Assembly (NCBI RefSeq): GCF_900116145.1 | Contig: NZ_FPAB01000004.1 | Coordinates: 507,635 to 571,634, forward strand | Direction: 5' to 3' | DNA: 64,000 nt | From: Streptomyces harbinensis | Lineage (GTDB): Bacteria > Actinomycetota > Actinomycetes > Streptomycetales > Streptomycetaceae | Shown here: one piece after another, positions 50,082 through 59,396 of the stretch | Numbering within the stretch: the stretch's first letter is position 1 | Layout of the letters: each line of letters starts with the position of its first letter | Position numbers and translations under genes: made by a program | The notes under the pieces: model-generated | The model's input: the letters and a program-made list of their open reading frames with translations, nothing else | What the model was told of the DNA's origin: nothing | Database searches by the model: none

Positions 50082-51467
50082 GTGCCTCTGCACATGGCCA
50101 TCCCGGTATCCCGGAATTCCGGGGCATCGCTCACCGCCCAGATCCAGGCATTCATCCGGCAGGAAATCGAGGCGGGAACGCTCCAGCCCGCCACCCGGCT
50201 TCCCTCCAGCCGCCGGCTCGCCGAGGACCTCGGCGTCTCGCGCAGCGTCGTGGTCGAGGCGTACGCGCAACTGGTGGCCGAGGGCTACCTGGACACCGCT
50301 CGTGGCGCCAGCACCCGCGTAGTGCGGCACCTGCCGCGCGAGCGGGTGCTCTCGCCGCTGCTGGACGGCGGTCATGTCCCGGTGGCCCGCTGGGATCTGC
50401 GTACCGGCGGCCACAGCAGCGCCGTCTTCCCGCGCACCGAGTGGCTGGCCGCGTACCAGCGGGCCCTGGCGACCCCGGGAGCTGGCGACCGGGGCGACGG
50501 CTACCCGCCGCTGGCGGGCGAGACGGCGCTGCGGGTCGAACTCGCCCGGTATCTGGGCCGCGCGCACGGCGTCCGCACGGCCCCCGAACGGATCATGATC
50601 ACCAGTGGGTTCGCGCAGGCCCTCGGTCTGCTCGGCGCCGACCTGCTGGAGCGGGGCATCTCCCGGCTCGCCGTGGAGGACCCGGGCCATCCGGGGCTGC
50701 GGCACTTCATCCACGCCTCGGGGCTGAGCCCCTGCCCGGTGCCGGTGGATGACGAGGGCATCGACGTGGAGCGGCTGGTGGCCTCCGGGGCGCGCGCCGT
50801 ACTGGTCACCCCCGCCCACCAGTTCCCCACCGGTGTCACCCTCAGCCCGGCCCGCCGTGAGGCGCTGGTCCGCTGGGCGCTGGAGCGGGACGGCTGGATC
50901 ATCGAGGACGATTACGACGGCGGCCTCTGGTACGACCCGGGCGCCGCCCGCCCACTGGCCCTGCAACGCCTGGCCCCCGAGCGGGTGATCTACGCGGGCA
51001 CGGTCAGCAAGACGCTCAGCCCCAGTCTGCGACTGGGCTGGCTCGCCGCTCCCGGACCGGTGCTCGGCCAGCTGCTGCGGCAGCGTGCCCGGCTGGATCT
51101 GGGGAGCGAGTCGCTCAGCCAGCGGGCGTTCGCGGAACTGTTGGGCGGTGGCCTGTTCGACCGTCATCTGCGGCGGCTGAACAAGCTGAACGCGGTCCGC
51201 CGCGCCGCCCTGGACGCGGCCGTCCGCCGGCATCTGCCCGGCGCCCGGGTGCTGGGCCCGGCGGCCGGACTGCACGCGTACGTCCGGCTGCCGCGCCGTA
51301 CGGACGAGGTGGCGCTGGTGGCCGGTGCGCTGCGCCGTTCGGTGCTGGTGCGGGGCGGCGCGGCGTATCACACCCGGCCGCGCCGGGACACCCCCGCGCT
51401 GGTGCTCGGCCATGCCCGGCTGCCCAGGACGGGGGTGGCGGAGGCGATCAGGGAGCTGGCCTCCTAG
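50082..51467 (+). CDS. MocR-type GntR/aminotransferase regulator
   Basis: 461 residues from GTG 50082 (GAGGGAGA upstream). The N-terminal GntR winged helix is SLTAQIQAFIRQEIEAGTLQPATRLPSSRRLAEDLGVSRSVVVEAYAQLVAEGYL. The rest is an aspartate-aminotransferase-like domain with IIEDDYDGGLWYD and the PLP-binding Lys in AGTVSKTLSPSLRLGWLA. Such regulators sense PLP or amino-compound effectors. Divergent from trpD and convergent with trpG (four-base overlap), so probably tuned to the Trp-supply genes. Confidence 0.92.
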   Translation: MPLHMAIPVSRNSGASLTAQIQAFIRQEIEAGTLQPATRLPSSRRLAEDLGVSRSVVVEAYAQLVAEGYLDTARGASTRVVRHLPRERVLSPLLDGGHVPVARWDLRTGGHSSAVFPRTEWLAAYQRALATPGAGDRGDGYPPLAGETALRVELARYLGRAHGVRTAPERIMITSGFAQALGLLGADLLERGISRLAVEDPGHPGLRHFIHASGLSPCPVPVDDEGIDVERLVASGARAVLVTPAHQFPTGVTLSPARREALVRWALERDGWIIEDDYDGGLWYDPGAARPLALQRLAPERVIYAGTVSKTLSPSLRLGWLAAPGPVLGQLLRQRARLDLGSESLSQRAFAELLGGGLFDRHLRRLNKLNAVRRAALDAAVRRHLPGARVLGPAAGLHAYVRLPRRTDEVALVAGALRRSVLVRGGAAYHTRPRRDTPALVLGHARLPRTGVAEAIRELAS

Positions 51468-52090
51468 GGCCTGGCACCGGTAGCCGCACCCGCCTCCGTA
51501 CCGGCACGGACCAGGAAGTTCTCCAGCAGTTGCAAGCCGCCGGTGGTCATCACACTCTCCGGGTGGAACTGCACGCCCTCCACCCGCAGCGAGCGGTGTC
51601 GCAGGCCCATCACATAGCCGTGGTCGACGTCGACGGCGGTGGTCAGCAGCGGCTCGGGCAGCGGCTCGGCCACGATGAGGGAGTGATAGCGCGTGGCCTC
51701 CAGGGTGTTGCCGAGGCCAGTGAACACCCCGTCTCCGTCGTGCCGCACCGAACTGGTGCGGCCGTGCATGACCTGGTCGGCAACCTCGACCCGGCCGCCG
51801 AACGCCAGGGCGATCGCCTGGTGCCCCAAGCACACCCCGAGCACCGGCACCCGGCCGGCGAACCGGCGTACCAGCTCCACGTGCCCGGACGCGGCCGGAT
51901 GTCCCGGCCCCGGTCCCAGGACGACGGCGTCCGCGCCGAGCGCGGCCAGCTCGTCCGGGGTCCTGGTCCGCGAGCGCACGACCTCCGTCTCCGCCCCCAG
52001 GGTGCGCAGGTACTGGTCGATGATGTGCACGAAACTGTCGTAGGCGTCGACAAGCAGCACCCTGGGTGCCCGGGCCGTCGTGGTGGTCAC
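51464..52090 (-). CDS. trpG: Anthranilate synthase glutamine amidotransferase component
   Basis: 208 residues, class I amidotransferase. Catalytic Cys in LGVCLGHQAIALAFGG, His and Glu in GVQFHPESVMT. YDSFVHIIDQYLRTLGAE and VVLGPGPGHPAASG are typical. Passes ammonia to TrpE. Its ATG overlaps the stop of trpE by four bases. Confidence 0.94.
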   Translation of the reverse strand: MTTTTARAPRVLLVDAYDSFVHIIDQYLRTLGAETEVVRSRTRTPDELAALGADAVVLGPGPGHPAASGHVELVRRFAGRVPVLGVCLGHQAIALAFGGRVEVADQVMHGRTSSVRHDGDGVFTGLGNTLEATRYHSLIVAEPLPEPLLTTAVDVDHGYVMGLRHRSLRVEGVQFHPESVMTTGGLQLLENFLVRAGTEAGAATGARP

Positions 52091-53571
52091 AGCAACTCCT
52101 CACCGGTGAGCGCCCAGTAGGCCGCCCCCATCTTCGCCAGGGTCTCCTGCCACTCGGCCGCCGGATCCGATTGCGCGACCATCCCGGCGGACGTCTGGGT
52201 GGAGTACGCGGCGCCGTCGTACTCCACCGTGCGGATGCACAGCGCGAGTTCGCTCCACGCACCGCGTGCGTCCAGCAGTCCGACAGCACCCGCGTACGCG
52301 CCCCGCGCCTCCCGCTCCAGGCCGTCGATGATCTCCATCGCCCGGATCTTGGGGGCCCCGGTCATGGTCCCGGCCGGAAAAGTGGCCCGTACCGCGTCCC
52401 ACACCCCGGTGCCCGGCGCGAGCCGTCCGGTGACCGTGGACACCAGGTGGAAGACGTGGGAGAACGTCTCCACCTTCATCAGCCCGTCCACCGGGCGGGT
52501 GCTCGGGATCGCGACCCGGCCCAGGTCGTTGCGGCACAGGTCCACCAGCATCACGTGTTCGGCCTGCTCCTTGGTGCTGGCCCGCAACTCCTTGACACGG
52601 CGCTGGTTCTCTGCGTCGTCCGGCCCGCGCGGGGTGGTGCCCGCGATGGGTCGCATGGTGATCACCGCGTCCTCGATCCGCACGTGCAACTCGGGGCTGG
52701 CGCCGATCAGCAGCCCGCCGGCGCGCGGCACCAGATACATGTACGGGGACGGGTTACGGGCCCGCAGCCGCCGGTACACGTCGGGCGGTGTCAGCTCGGT
52801 CTCCACATCCACCCGGTGGCCGATCTGGATCTGGTAGATGTCGCCGACCCGGATGTGTTCCAGACAGCGGCCGGCCCACTCCAGGAAGGTGTCACGGCTG
52901 ACGCTGTCCCGTACGGCCCGCGGGCGCGGGGCCTCGGGCAGACCGCCCTCGTACCGGCGGGGGAGCGCAGGCGGCGGTGGTGCGGCGGGGAAGTCCGCGC
53001 TCTCGGCGCGCAGATGCTGCGGTTCGCCGCCGGAGCCGGTGCCATACCACACGGTGTCGCGGAAGAGCGCGAGCGTGAGGTCGGGGCCCCGGGGAGGTTT
53101 GGTGCGGGGCGGGAGGTCCTCCATCAGCCAGGACGACTCGTAGGCGAGGGTGGTGAGGAAACCGAACGCGTACCGGTCGGACGGGAGGGCGGTGTCCACC
53201 GCGAACAGCCGCCGGACGTCCTCCAGCAGGTCCCACAGGGGACCGGGGGCGGCGAACCGCGGCCGGTGGGCCTCGCCGGTCATGCCGTGCCGCCGGGTGA
53301 GCGCGGCCAGGGCGTCGCGGAGTACCGGTATCCCGCTGATCTCCAGCCGGCCGCCGCCCCCGTCGCCGCCGTACACGCGGAGTTCCGCCAGCCGTCCGTA
53401 GCCGACGACAGCGGAGTGCCGCGCTCCGTCGCTCTCCAGCTGCTCCAGCAGAAACACGTCATCGGCGGGCTGCGTCGCGCGTAATCCGGTCCACAGGTCG
53501 AGGGGTTCGTGCGGAGGAAGCCCGGATGCCGTCACCCGTACCTGTATCGGTTCACTTCCCGGCAATGGCAT
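52087..53571 (-). CDS. trpE: Anthranilate synthase component I
   Basis: 494 residues. Chorismate-binding core: RVGDIYQIQIGHRVDVETELTPPDVYRRLRARNPSPYMYLV, GASPELHVRI, MRPIAGTTPRG, ADERHV-like STKEQAEHVMLVDLCRNDLGRVA, and FPAGTMTGAPKIRAMEIIDGLE. The N-terminal regulatory motif reads FLLEQLESD where feedback-inhibited enzymes have LLES, so tryptophan inhibition may be weakened. That point is inferred. Makes anthranilate from chorismate with TrpG. Divergent from the DAHP synthase. Confidence 0.95.
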   Translation of the reverse strand: MPLPGSEPIQVRVTASGLPPHEPLDLWTGLRATQPADDVFLLEQLESDGARHSAVVGYGRLAELRVYGGDGGGGRLEISGIPVLRDALAALTRRHGMTGEAHRPRFAAPGPLWDLLEDVRRLFAVDTALPSDRYAFGFLTTLAYESSWLMEDLPPRTKPPRGPDLTLALFRDTVWYGTGSGGEPQHLRAESADFPAAPPPPALPRRYEGGLPEAPRPRAVRDSVSRDTFLEWAGRCLEHIRVGDIYQIQIGHRVDVETELTPPDVYRRLRARNPSPYMYLVPRAGGLLIGASPELHVRIEDAVITMRPIAGTTPRGPDDAENQRRVKELRASTKEQAEHVMLVDLCRNDLGRVAIPSTRPVDGLMKVETFSHVFHLVSTVTGRLAPGTGVWDAVRATFPAGTMTGAPKIRAMEIIDGLEREARGAYAGAVGLLDARGAWSELALCIRTVEYDGAAYSTQTSAGMVAQSDPAAEWQETLAKMGAAYWALTGEELL

Positions 53572-53746
53572 GACTGAACTCCTCGTGAATTCCAGGTCCT
53601 TTCACTATCGGCAAGCGAAACACCGGCGGTTGCCGGGGACCAGACCAGTCCGGCGTTTTTCATGCGGTCCATTCCCCGAATGATTGACCTGCCCGCCGCC
53701 CATCCCGTGAGGTGGTGCCACCAGAAGGCAAGGAAGGGGAAGAGCC

Positions 53747-55096
53747 GTGAACGCACAGCAGCCCGACTGGCCGGACCCGGACCTCCTGCGGGCGGTGACG
53801 GGACGTCTCGGCGCGGCGCCGCCGCTGGTCTTCGCCGAGGAGTGCGACCGGCTGCGGGACCGGCTCGCGGCGGTCGCCCGGGGCGAGGGTCTGCTGCTAC
53901 AGGGCGGGGACTGTGCCGAAACCTTCTCCGAGGTGACGGCGGACGCCGTACGGGGCAAGCTGCGCACGCTCTTGCAGATGGCGGTGGTCCTCAGCCACGC
54001 CAGTGGCCTGCCGGTGGTCAAAGTGGGATGGATGGCCGGGCAGTTCGCCAAGCCGAGGTCGAGCCCGGTGGAGCGGCGCGGCGCGCTGACCCTGCCCTCG
54101 TACCGGGGGGACGCGGTCAACGGGCGGGAGTTCACCGCACGGGCCAGGCGCCCCGACCCGCGCCGCATGGAGCGGATGTACGAGGCGTCGGTGGCCACGC
54201 TCAACCTGGTGCGGGCCCATGTGCGGGGCGGTTTCGCCGATCTGCGGCAGGTGCAGGAGTGGAACGAGGAGTTCGTGGCCGGTTCACCGCTGGCCGAACG
54301 CTACGCCCGCACCGCCGGGGAGGTGTCCCGGGCGCTGGCCTTCCTGCGGGCGAGCGGTGTCGACCGGAGCAGGCTGCGTATGGCGGAGTTCTTCGTCAGC
54401 CACGAGGGGCTGTTGCTCGACTACGAGCGGGCGCTGACCCGGGTGGACGAGCGGACCGGCCGCGCGTACGCGACCAGCGGCCACCTGCTGTGGGTGGGGG
54501 AGCGGACCCGGCAGCCGGACGGCGCGCACATCGACTTCCTGAGCCGTGTGCACAATCCGGTCGCCGTAAAACTGGGGCCGGGCACCGAGCCGGACACGGT
54601 GCTGCGCTATGTCGACCGGCTCGACCCGGCCCGTACCCCGGGGCGGCTCACCTTCGTGGTGCGGGCGGGCGCGGAGCGGGTGCGGGACGTGCTGCCGGTG
54701 CTGGTGGAGAAGGCGCGGGCGGAGGGCGCGCGGGTTGGCTGGGTGTGCGACCCGATGCACGGCAACACGGTGACCGCGCCCTCCGGGCACAAGACGCGCG
54801 ACTTCTCGGCGATCTGGGCGGAGGTACGCGGCTTCGTGGAGGTGCACCGGGCACTGGGCAGCCATCCGGGCGGCATCCATGTGGAGCTGACCGGCGAGGA
54901 TGTGACGGAGTGCACGGGCGGCGGGACGCCGGTCCGCGCGGCGGACCTGCCGCTGCGGTACACGACGGCGTGTGACCCGCGGCTCAACCACGCGCAGTCC
55001 CTGGATCTGGCCTTCCACCTGGCCGAGGTGTACACGGCGCCGCTCCGTGGGTTCGCAGGGGAACCACCGTGCCCGGCCGCCGCGGCGGCCGACTGA
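53747..55096 (+). CDS. Class II DAHP synthase
   Basis: 449 residues, plant-type/PhzC-type 3-deoxy-D-arabino-heptulosonate-7-phosphate synthase. LLLQGGDCAETFSEVTADAVRGKLRTLLQMAVVL holds the metal Cys and PEP site, then VVKVGWMAGQFAKPRS, NPVAVKLGPGTEPDTVLRYVD, GWVCDPMHGNTVTAPSGHKTRDF and GGIHVELTGEDVTECTGGG. First step of the shikimate route, feeding chorismate to the linked TrpEG. Phenazine and other aromatic clusters carry the same dedicated enzyme. Last gene of the cluster. Confidence 0.95.
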   Translation: MNAQQPDWPDPDLLRAVTGRLGAAPPLVFAEECDRLRDRLAAVARGEGLLLQGGDCAETFSEVTADAVRGKLRTLLQMAVVLSHASGLPVVKVGWMAGQFAKPRSSPVERRGALTLPSYRGDAVNGREFTARARRPDPRRMERMYEASVATLNLVRAHVRGGFADLRQVQEWNEEFVAGSPLAERYARTAGEVSRALAFLRASGVDRSRLRMAEFFVSHEGLLLDYERALTRVDERTGRAYATSGHLLWVGERTRQPDGAHIDFLSRVHNPVAVKLGPGTEPDTVLRYVDRLDPARTPGRLTFVVRAGAERVRDVLPVLVEKARAEGARVGWVCDPMHGNTVTAPSGHKTRDFSAIWAEVRGFVEVHRALGSHPGGIHVELTGEDVTECTGGGTPVRAADLPLRYTTACDPRLNHAQSLDLAFHLAEVYTAPLRGFAGEPPCPAAAAAD

Positions 55097-55119
55097 CCAG
55101 AGGCCGGCGCCGGCCGCGT

Positions 55120-55551
55120 TCACCTCTTTCGCACCACGGCGACGTAGCAGGCGAGCGAGAGCGCCAGCCGGAGCATGACGTCCAGCCAGCCGGCCCACCC
55201 GCCGCCGAGCGCCGCGACGGCGACGCCGGACAGCGCCCCGGCCGCCGCCAGCGCCGTGCCGTAGGCGCGGACGGGGTGGTGGCGGTGGACGAGGGTGCCC
55301 AGCAGGGCGGCCGGCAGCTGGACGACGACGTGGGCCAGGGCGCCGGTCAGCAGCATGGCGAGGACGAGCAGCGCCGGCGGCTCCACCGTGCCGTACAGCG
55401 CCGCGCTCGACGGGGTCGGGACGAGGAACAGCCCCAGCAGCACGAAGCCGCTGACGTGCATCGCCAGGAGATGGACACCGGTCCGCAGGCTCAGCCGGGG
55501 GAGGGCGCGGGTGAGGGCCTCTTCGATGCGTACTTCTCTGGGTACGTCCAT
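55120..55551 (-). CDS. Four-helix membrane protein
   Basis: 143 residues with about four membrane helices (VHLLAMHVSGFVLLGLFLV, ALLVLAMLLTGALAHVVVQL, AYGTALAAAGALSGVAVAAL, MLRLALSLACYVAV). Basic C-terminus RKR. No family recognised. Convergent with the DAHP synthase gene; probably outside the biosynthetic cluster. Confidence 0.6.
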   Translation of the reverse strand: MDVPREVRIEEALTRALPRLSLRTGVHLLAMHVSGFVLLGLFLVPTPSSAALYGTVEPPALLVLAMLLTGALAHVVVQLPAALLGTLVHRHHPVRAYGTALAAAGALSGVAVAALGGGWAGWLDVMLRLALSLACYVAVVRKR

Positions 55552-55600
55552 GAGCCGACAGGCTACGGGCCCCTGGCCGCGGCCGGACCCCGCGGGGCCG

Positions 55601-55768
55601 TCAGCCCAGCCGCGAGCGGTGCTTCACCGTCGCTTTCTCCGTCTTGCCGTGCGTCTTCGCCGCCACCTCGCGCGCCTTGTGCTCCGCCTCGCGCACCCGC
55701 TCCGGCGTCACCGCGTGCTTTCCGTGACCGCTTGCTTCCCTCTCGTGTTGTGCCCGGTGCTTCGACAT
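55601..55768 (-). CDS. Small basic protein
   Basis: 55 residues, MSKHRAQHEREASGHGKHAV then TPERVREAEHKAREVAAKTHGKTEKATVKHRSRLG. Rich in His, Lys, Arg and Glu, helical and soluble by composition. I know no function. The coding frame shows clear third-position GC bias, which supports it as real. Confidence 0.5.
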   Translation of the reverse strand: MSKHRAQHEREASGHGKHAVTPERVREAEHKAREVAAKTHGKTEKATVKHRSRLG

Positions 55769-55837
55769 GCTCACCGTCTCCTCGTATATGTCCCCTTTGT
55801 CCATCCTCTCTCGCCCGGGCCCGGATAGCATCCCCGC

Positions 55838-56671
55838 ATGGGAAACGGCCAGTGGTTCCCGGCCGAGTGGGCGGGGCGGGTACGGGAGTTCGTGCGCGGC
55901 GAGATCACCCCGGTGGTGCCCCGGCGGGCCGCCACCGTGCTGCTCACCCGGGAGGGGCCGGACGGCGGGCGGCAGGTCTTCCTGCTGCGCCGGCGGCTGT
56001 CGATGGGCTTCGCGGCCGGCGCGTACGCGTACCCCGGGGGCGGGGTCGATCCGCGCGACGCCGCCGCCGGTGCCCTGGCCTGGGCCGGTCCCGGCCGCGA
56101 GCAGTGGGCGCGACGGCTCGGGGTGCCACCCGCCGACGCGCAGGCGATCGTGTGCGCCGCCGTCCGCGAGACCTTCGAGGAGACCGGCGTCCTGCTGGCC
56201 GGGCCGGACGCCGCCACCGTGGCCGCCGACACCACCGGCGCCGGCTGGGAGGCCGACCGGGCCGCGCTCGCCGCCCGCGAGCTGTCCCTGGCCGCCCTGC
56301 TCGCCCGCCGCTCGCTGCTGCTGCGCAGCGACCTGCTCACCGCGCGCGCCCGCTGGATCACCCCGGAGTTCGAGCCGCGCCGGTACGACACCTGGTTCTT
56401 CAGCGCCGCGCTGCCGCCCGGGCAGCGCACTCGCAACGCCTCCACCGAGGCCGATCGCACCGTCTGGATGGCGCCCGCCGAGGCCCTGGCCGGATACGAG
56501 CGCGGCGAGATGATCATGATGCCGCCGACCGTCGCCACCCTGCGGCAGCTGGCCACCGGCGCGGAGCCCGGCCCGCTCGACCCGGTGCTCGTCCGGGTGC
56601 GGACCACCGGCGAGCGGATTGTGCTCAGCTGGCCCGGGCATGAGGAATTCGAAAGGACGGTGGAACGATGA
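55838..56671 (+). CDS. NUDIX hydrolase
   Basis: 277 residues. The Nudix box is split by an insertion: YPGGGVDPRD, then about 35 residues later AAVRETFEETGVLLAG (REx2EExGU). The N-terminus AATVLLTREGPDGGRQVFLLRRRLSMGF is the usual first strand pair. This larger subfamily in actinomycetes often pairs with an MBL-fold gene, as here with an ATGA overlap. It hydrolyses a nucleoside-diphosphate-linked compound not predictable from sequence. Confidence 0.9.
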   Translation: MGNGQWFPAEWAGRVREFVRGEITPVVPRRAATVLLTREGPDGGRQVFLLRRRLSMGFAAGAYAYPGGGVDPRDAAAGALAWAGPGREQWARRLGVPPADAQAIVCAAVRETFEETGVLLAGPDAATVAADTTGAGWEADRAALAARELSLAALLARRSLLLRSDLLTARARWITPEFEPRRYDTWFFSAALPPGQRTRNASTEADRTVWMAPAEALAGYERGEMIMMPPTVATLRQLATGAEPGPLDPVLVRVRTTGERIVLSWPGHEEFERTVER

Positions 56672-57519
56672 GTGAGGCCTCCGCGCTGCCCGGCGCGCCC
56701 CGGATCGGCTCCCCGGCCGGCCCCGCCACCGAGCGGGCCACCTGCGTGCTGGCGCCCAACCCCTCGGCGATGACCCTGGACGGCACCAACACCTGGGTCC
56801 TCGCCGAGCCCGGCTCCGACCTCGCCGTCGTCCTCGACCCGGGCCCGGACGACGAGACGCATCTGCGGCACGTCGCCGACACCGTCGAACGGTCCGGCCG
56901 CCGCGTCGCGTACACCCTGCTCAGCCACGGGCACCAGGACCACTGCGGCGGCGCCGCCCGGTTCGCGGAGCTGACCGGCGCCCCGGTGCGCGCGCTCGAC
57001 CCCCGGCTGCGGCTCGGCGAGGAAGGGCTCGCGGACGGCGACGTCCTCACCGCCGGCGGCCTCGAACTGCGGGTGGTCGGCACCCCGGGCCACACCACCG
57101 ACTCGCTGTGCTTCCTGCTGCCCGCCGACAACGCGCTGCTCACCGGCGACACGGTGCTCGGCCGGGGCACCACGATCATCGCCCACCCCGACGGCCGGCT
57201 CGGCGAGTACCTCGCCTCCCTGCGCACCCTGCGCCGCCTCACCGAGGAGGAGGGCGTACGCACCGTGCTGCCCGGCCACGGCCCGGTGCTGCGCGACGCC
57301 CTGGGGGTCATCGACTACTACCTGGTGCACCGCGCCAAGCGGCTGGCCGAGGTGGAGAGCGCCGTCGAGGACGGGTACCGCACCGCGCCCGAGATCGTGG
57401 CGCACGTCTACGCGGACGTGGACCGCGCGGTGTGGCCGGCCGCCGAGCTGTCGGTTCTCGCCCAGCTCGACCACCTGCGCGCGCACGGCCTGATCCCGGA
57501 CGGCGAGGACGCCCCGTAA
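56668..57519 (+). CDS. MBL-fold metallohydrolase
   Basis: 283 residues. Metal site motif TLLSHGHQDHCGGA, later His in GTPGHTTDSLCFLLP and Asp in LTGDTVLGRGTTI, and HGP near the C-terminal third. It has the C-terminal winged region (APEIVAHVYADVDRAVWPAAELSVLAQLDHLRAHGLI) of the LACTB2-like branch, which includes ribonucleases. Coupled to the NUDIX gene. Confidence 0.9.
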   Translation: MSEASALPGAPRIGSPAGPATERATCVLAPNPSAMTLDGTNTWVLAEPGSDLAVVLDPGPDDETHLRHVADTVERSGRRVAYTLLSHGHQDHCGGAARFAELTGAPVRALDPRLRLGEEGLADGDVLTAGGLELRVVGTPGHTTDSLCFLLPADNALLTGDTVLGRGTTIIAHPDGRLGEYLASLRTLRRLTEEEGVRTVLPGHGPVLRDALGVIDYYLVHRAKRLAEVESAVEDGYRTAPEIVAHVYADVDRAVWPAAELSVLAQLDHLRAHGLIPDGEDAP

Positions 57520-57540
57520 GGGCGCGGTGGCGGAAACGAC

Positions 57541-57576
57541 GGCACGCCGGTACGCCCGTGGGCGTACCGGCGTGCC
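57541..57576. terminator. Long hairpin between convergent MBL and crp genes
   Basis: A perfect 17-base-pair stem (57541-57557 with 57560-57576) with a two-base minimal loop. It lies between two convergent genes and should stop transcription from both sides. Confidence 0.8.
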
Positions 57577-57599
57577 CGGGAAGAACGGGGGCCGGGTGC

Positions 57600-58274
57600 T
57601 CAGCGCGAGCGGCGCGCCAGCCGCTCGATGTCCAGCAGGATCACCGCACGGGCCTCCAGCCGCAGCCAGCCGCGGGCGGCGAAGTCGGCCAGCGCCTTGT
57701 TGACGGTCTCCCGGGAGGCGCCCACCAGCTGGGCCAGCTCCTCCTGGGTGAGGTCGTGCACCACGTGGATGCCCTCGTCCGACTGCACACCGAAGCGGCG
57801 CGACAGGTCGAGCAGCGCCTTGGCGACCCGGCCGGGGACGTCGGAGAAGACGAGGTCGGACATGTTGTCGTTGGTGCGCCGCAGCCGGCGGGCCACCGCG
57901 CGCAGCAGCGCCGCCGCGACCTCGGGCCGGGCGTTCAGCCAGGGCTGGAGGTCGCCGTGGCCCAGGCCGAGCAGCCGGACCTCGGTCAGGGCGGTGGCGG
58001 TGGCGGTGCGCGGGCCCGGGTCGAAGAGGGAGAGCTCACCGATCAGCTCGCCGGCGCCCAGGACGGCGAGCATGTTCTCCCGGCCGTCGGGCGAGGTGCG
58101 GTGCAGTTTGACCTTGCCCTCGGTGACGACGTACAAGCGGTCGCCCGGATCGCCCTCGTGGAAGAGGGTCTCACCGCGAGCCAGGGTGACCTCGGTCATG
58201 GAGCCGCGCAGCTCAGCGGCCTGCTCGTCATCGAGCGCCGCGAAGAGCGGGGCGCGCCGCAGAACGTCGTCCAC
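57600..58274 (-). CDS. crp: Crp/Fnr-family cAMP-binding regulator
   Basis: 224 residues from GTG 58274 (AAGGAGAG upstream), reading VDDVLRRAPLFAALDDEQAAEL as in Streptomyces Crp. The cyclic-nucleotide domain has GDRLYVVTEGKVKLHR and LIGELSLFDPGPRTATATAL; the DNA-binding helix-turn-helix is DLTQEELAQLVGASRETVNKALADFAARGWL. In streptomycetes it governs germination and antibiotic production. The protein text matches the known orthologue closely over its whole length. Confidence 0.93.
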   Translation of the reverse strand: MDDVLRRAPLFAALDDEQAAELRGSMTEVTLARGETLFHEGDPGDRLYVVTEGKVKLHRTSPDGRENMLAVLGAGELIGELSLFDPGPRTATATALTEVRLLGLGHGDLQPWLNARPEVAAALLRAVARRLRRTNDNMSDLVFSDVPGRVAKALLDLSRRFGVQSDEGIHVVHDLTQEELAQLVGASRETVNKALADFAARGWLRLEARAVILLDIERLARRSR

Positions 58275-58529
58275 GAGTTCTCTCTCCTTGTCGGCCAGGC
58301 CGTGAAGGGTCATGCACCCCTCATCATGCCGGACACCACAGCAGTGCTATCAGTCACAAGTTTGACTTACCGGGAAAGCCCGGACAGCGCCAGGGGCTGA
58401 TTCGGGTGACGGATGAGGTGAGTGCCCCACGATTGTCGGCGGGGCCGTTTACGCTGGCCGAGTGGCCAACGGCCCTGTGAACGTACGGGGCTGGGCCGCC
58501 CGGAGAGACCAGGAAGAGAGGCCGGGAGG

Positions 58530-59396
58530 GTGAACGCGACCGGGAATTCCGCTGATGGCGAACGCGGAGCGGGCGGGCCGGCGAAACCGGTACGAAAGCC
58601 CACGCGCGCCCGTCCGGGTGCCGCGGGGGAGAGCCGTACCGCTCTGGTGCGCCGGGCGCGCAAGATCAACCGCGAGCTGGGCGAGGTGTACTACTACGCG
58701 CATCCGGAGCTCGACTTCGAGAACCCGTTCGAGCTGCTGGTGGCCACGGTGCTGTCCGCCCAGACCACCGACCTGCGGGTGAACCAGACCACCCCCCGGC
58801 TGTTCGCCGCCTACCCCACCCCGGCCGCCATGGCCGCCGCCGACCCGGCGCGGGTGGAGGAGCTGATCCGCCCCACCGGCTTCTTCCGCAACAAGACGAA
58901 GTCGCTGATAGGGCTCTCCACGGCGCTGCGCGACCGCTTCGACGGCGAGGTGCCGGGCCGTCTGGAGGACCTGGTGTCGCTGCCCGGCGTGGGCCGCAAG
59001 ACCGCCCATGTGGTGCTCGGCAACGCCTTCGGCAAGCCCGGGATAACGGTGGACACCCACTTCCAGCGGCTGGTGCGGCGCTGGAAGTGGACCGAGCAGA
59101 CCGATCCGGACAAGATCGAGGCCGAGGTGGGGGAGCTCTTCCCGAAGAAGGACTGGACGATGCTCTCGCACCGCGTCATCTTCCACGGCCGCCGCATCTG
59201 CCACAGCCGCAAGCCCGCCTGCGGGGCCTGCCCCATCGCGCACCTGTGTCCGTCCTACGGGGAGGGAGAGACCGATCCGGAGAAGGCGAAGAAGCTGCTG
59301 AAGTACGAGATGGGCGGCTACCCCGGGCAGCGGCTGAAGCCGCCGGCCGACTACCCGGGCCCGCCCGCCCCGGCGGCCGGAGACCCGGCCGGCTGA
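58530..59396 (+). CDS. nth: Endonuclease III
   Basis: 288 residues. The DNA glycosylase/AP lyase has the helix-hairpin-helix [24 protein letters not shown] (catalytic Lys in GRKTA), the Asp in [13 protein letters not shown] and the [4Fe-4S] site C-x6-C-x2-C-x5-C ([17 protein letters not shown]). Excises oxidised pyrimidines. GTG 58530 is the best start available, though the first 35 residues are low in complexity and may be partly untranslated. Divergent from crp. Confidence 0.94.
   Translation: MNATGNSADGERGAGGPAKPVRKPTRARPGAAGESRTALVRRARKINRELGEVYYYAHPELDFENPFELLVATVLSAQTTDLRVNQTTPRLFAAYPTPAAMAAADPARVEELIRPTGFFRNKTKSLIGLSTALRDRFDGEVPGRLEDLVSLPGVGRKTAHVVLGNAFGKPGITVDTHFQRLVRRWKWTEQTDPDKIEAEVGELFPKKDWTMLSHRVIFHGRRICHSRKPACGACPIAHLCPSYGEGETDPEKAKKLLKYEMGGYPGQRLKPPADYPGPPAPAAGDPAG

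Noticed and set aside
34798..55096. Phenazine cluster
   Set aside because: PhzS-type oxygenases and a class II DAHP synthase suggest it, but phzA, B, D, F and G are all absent and the tailoring genes point to tryptophan.
34798..55096. Pyrrolnitrin cluster
   Set aside because: Only the PrnB-family gene is present. The two halogenases and the Rieske oxygenase are missing.
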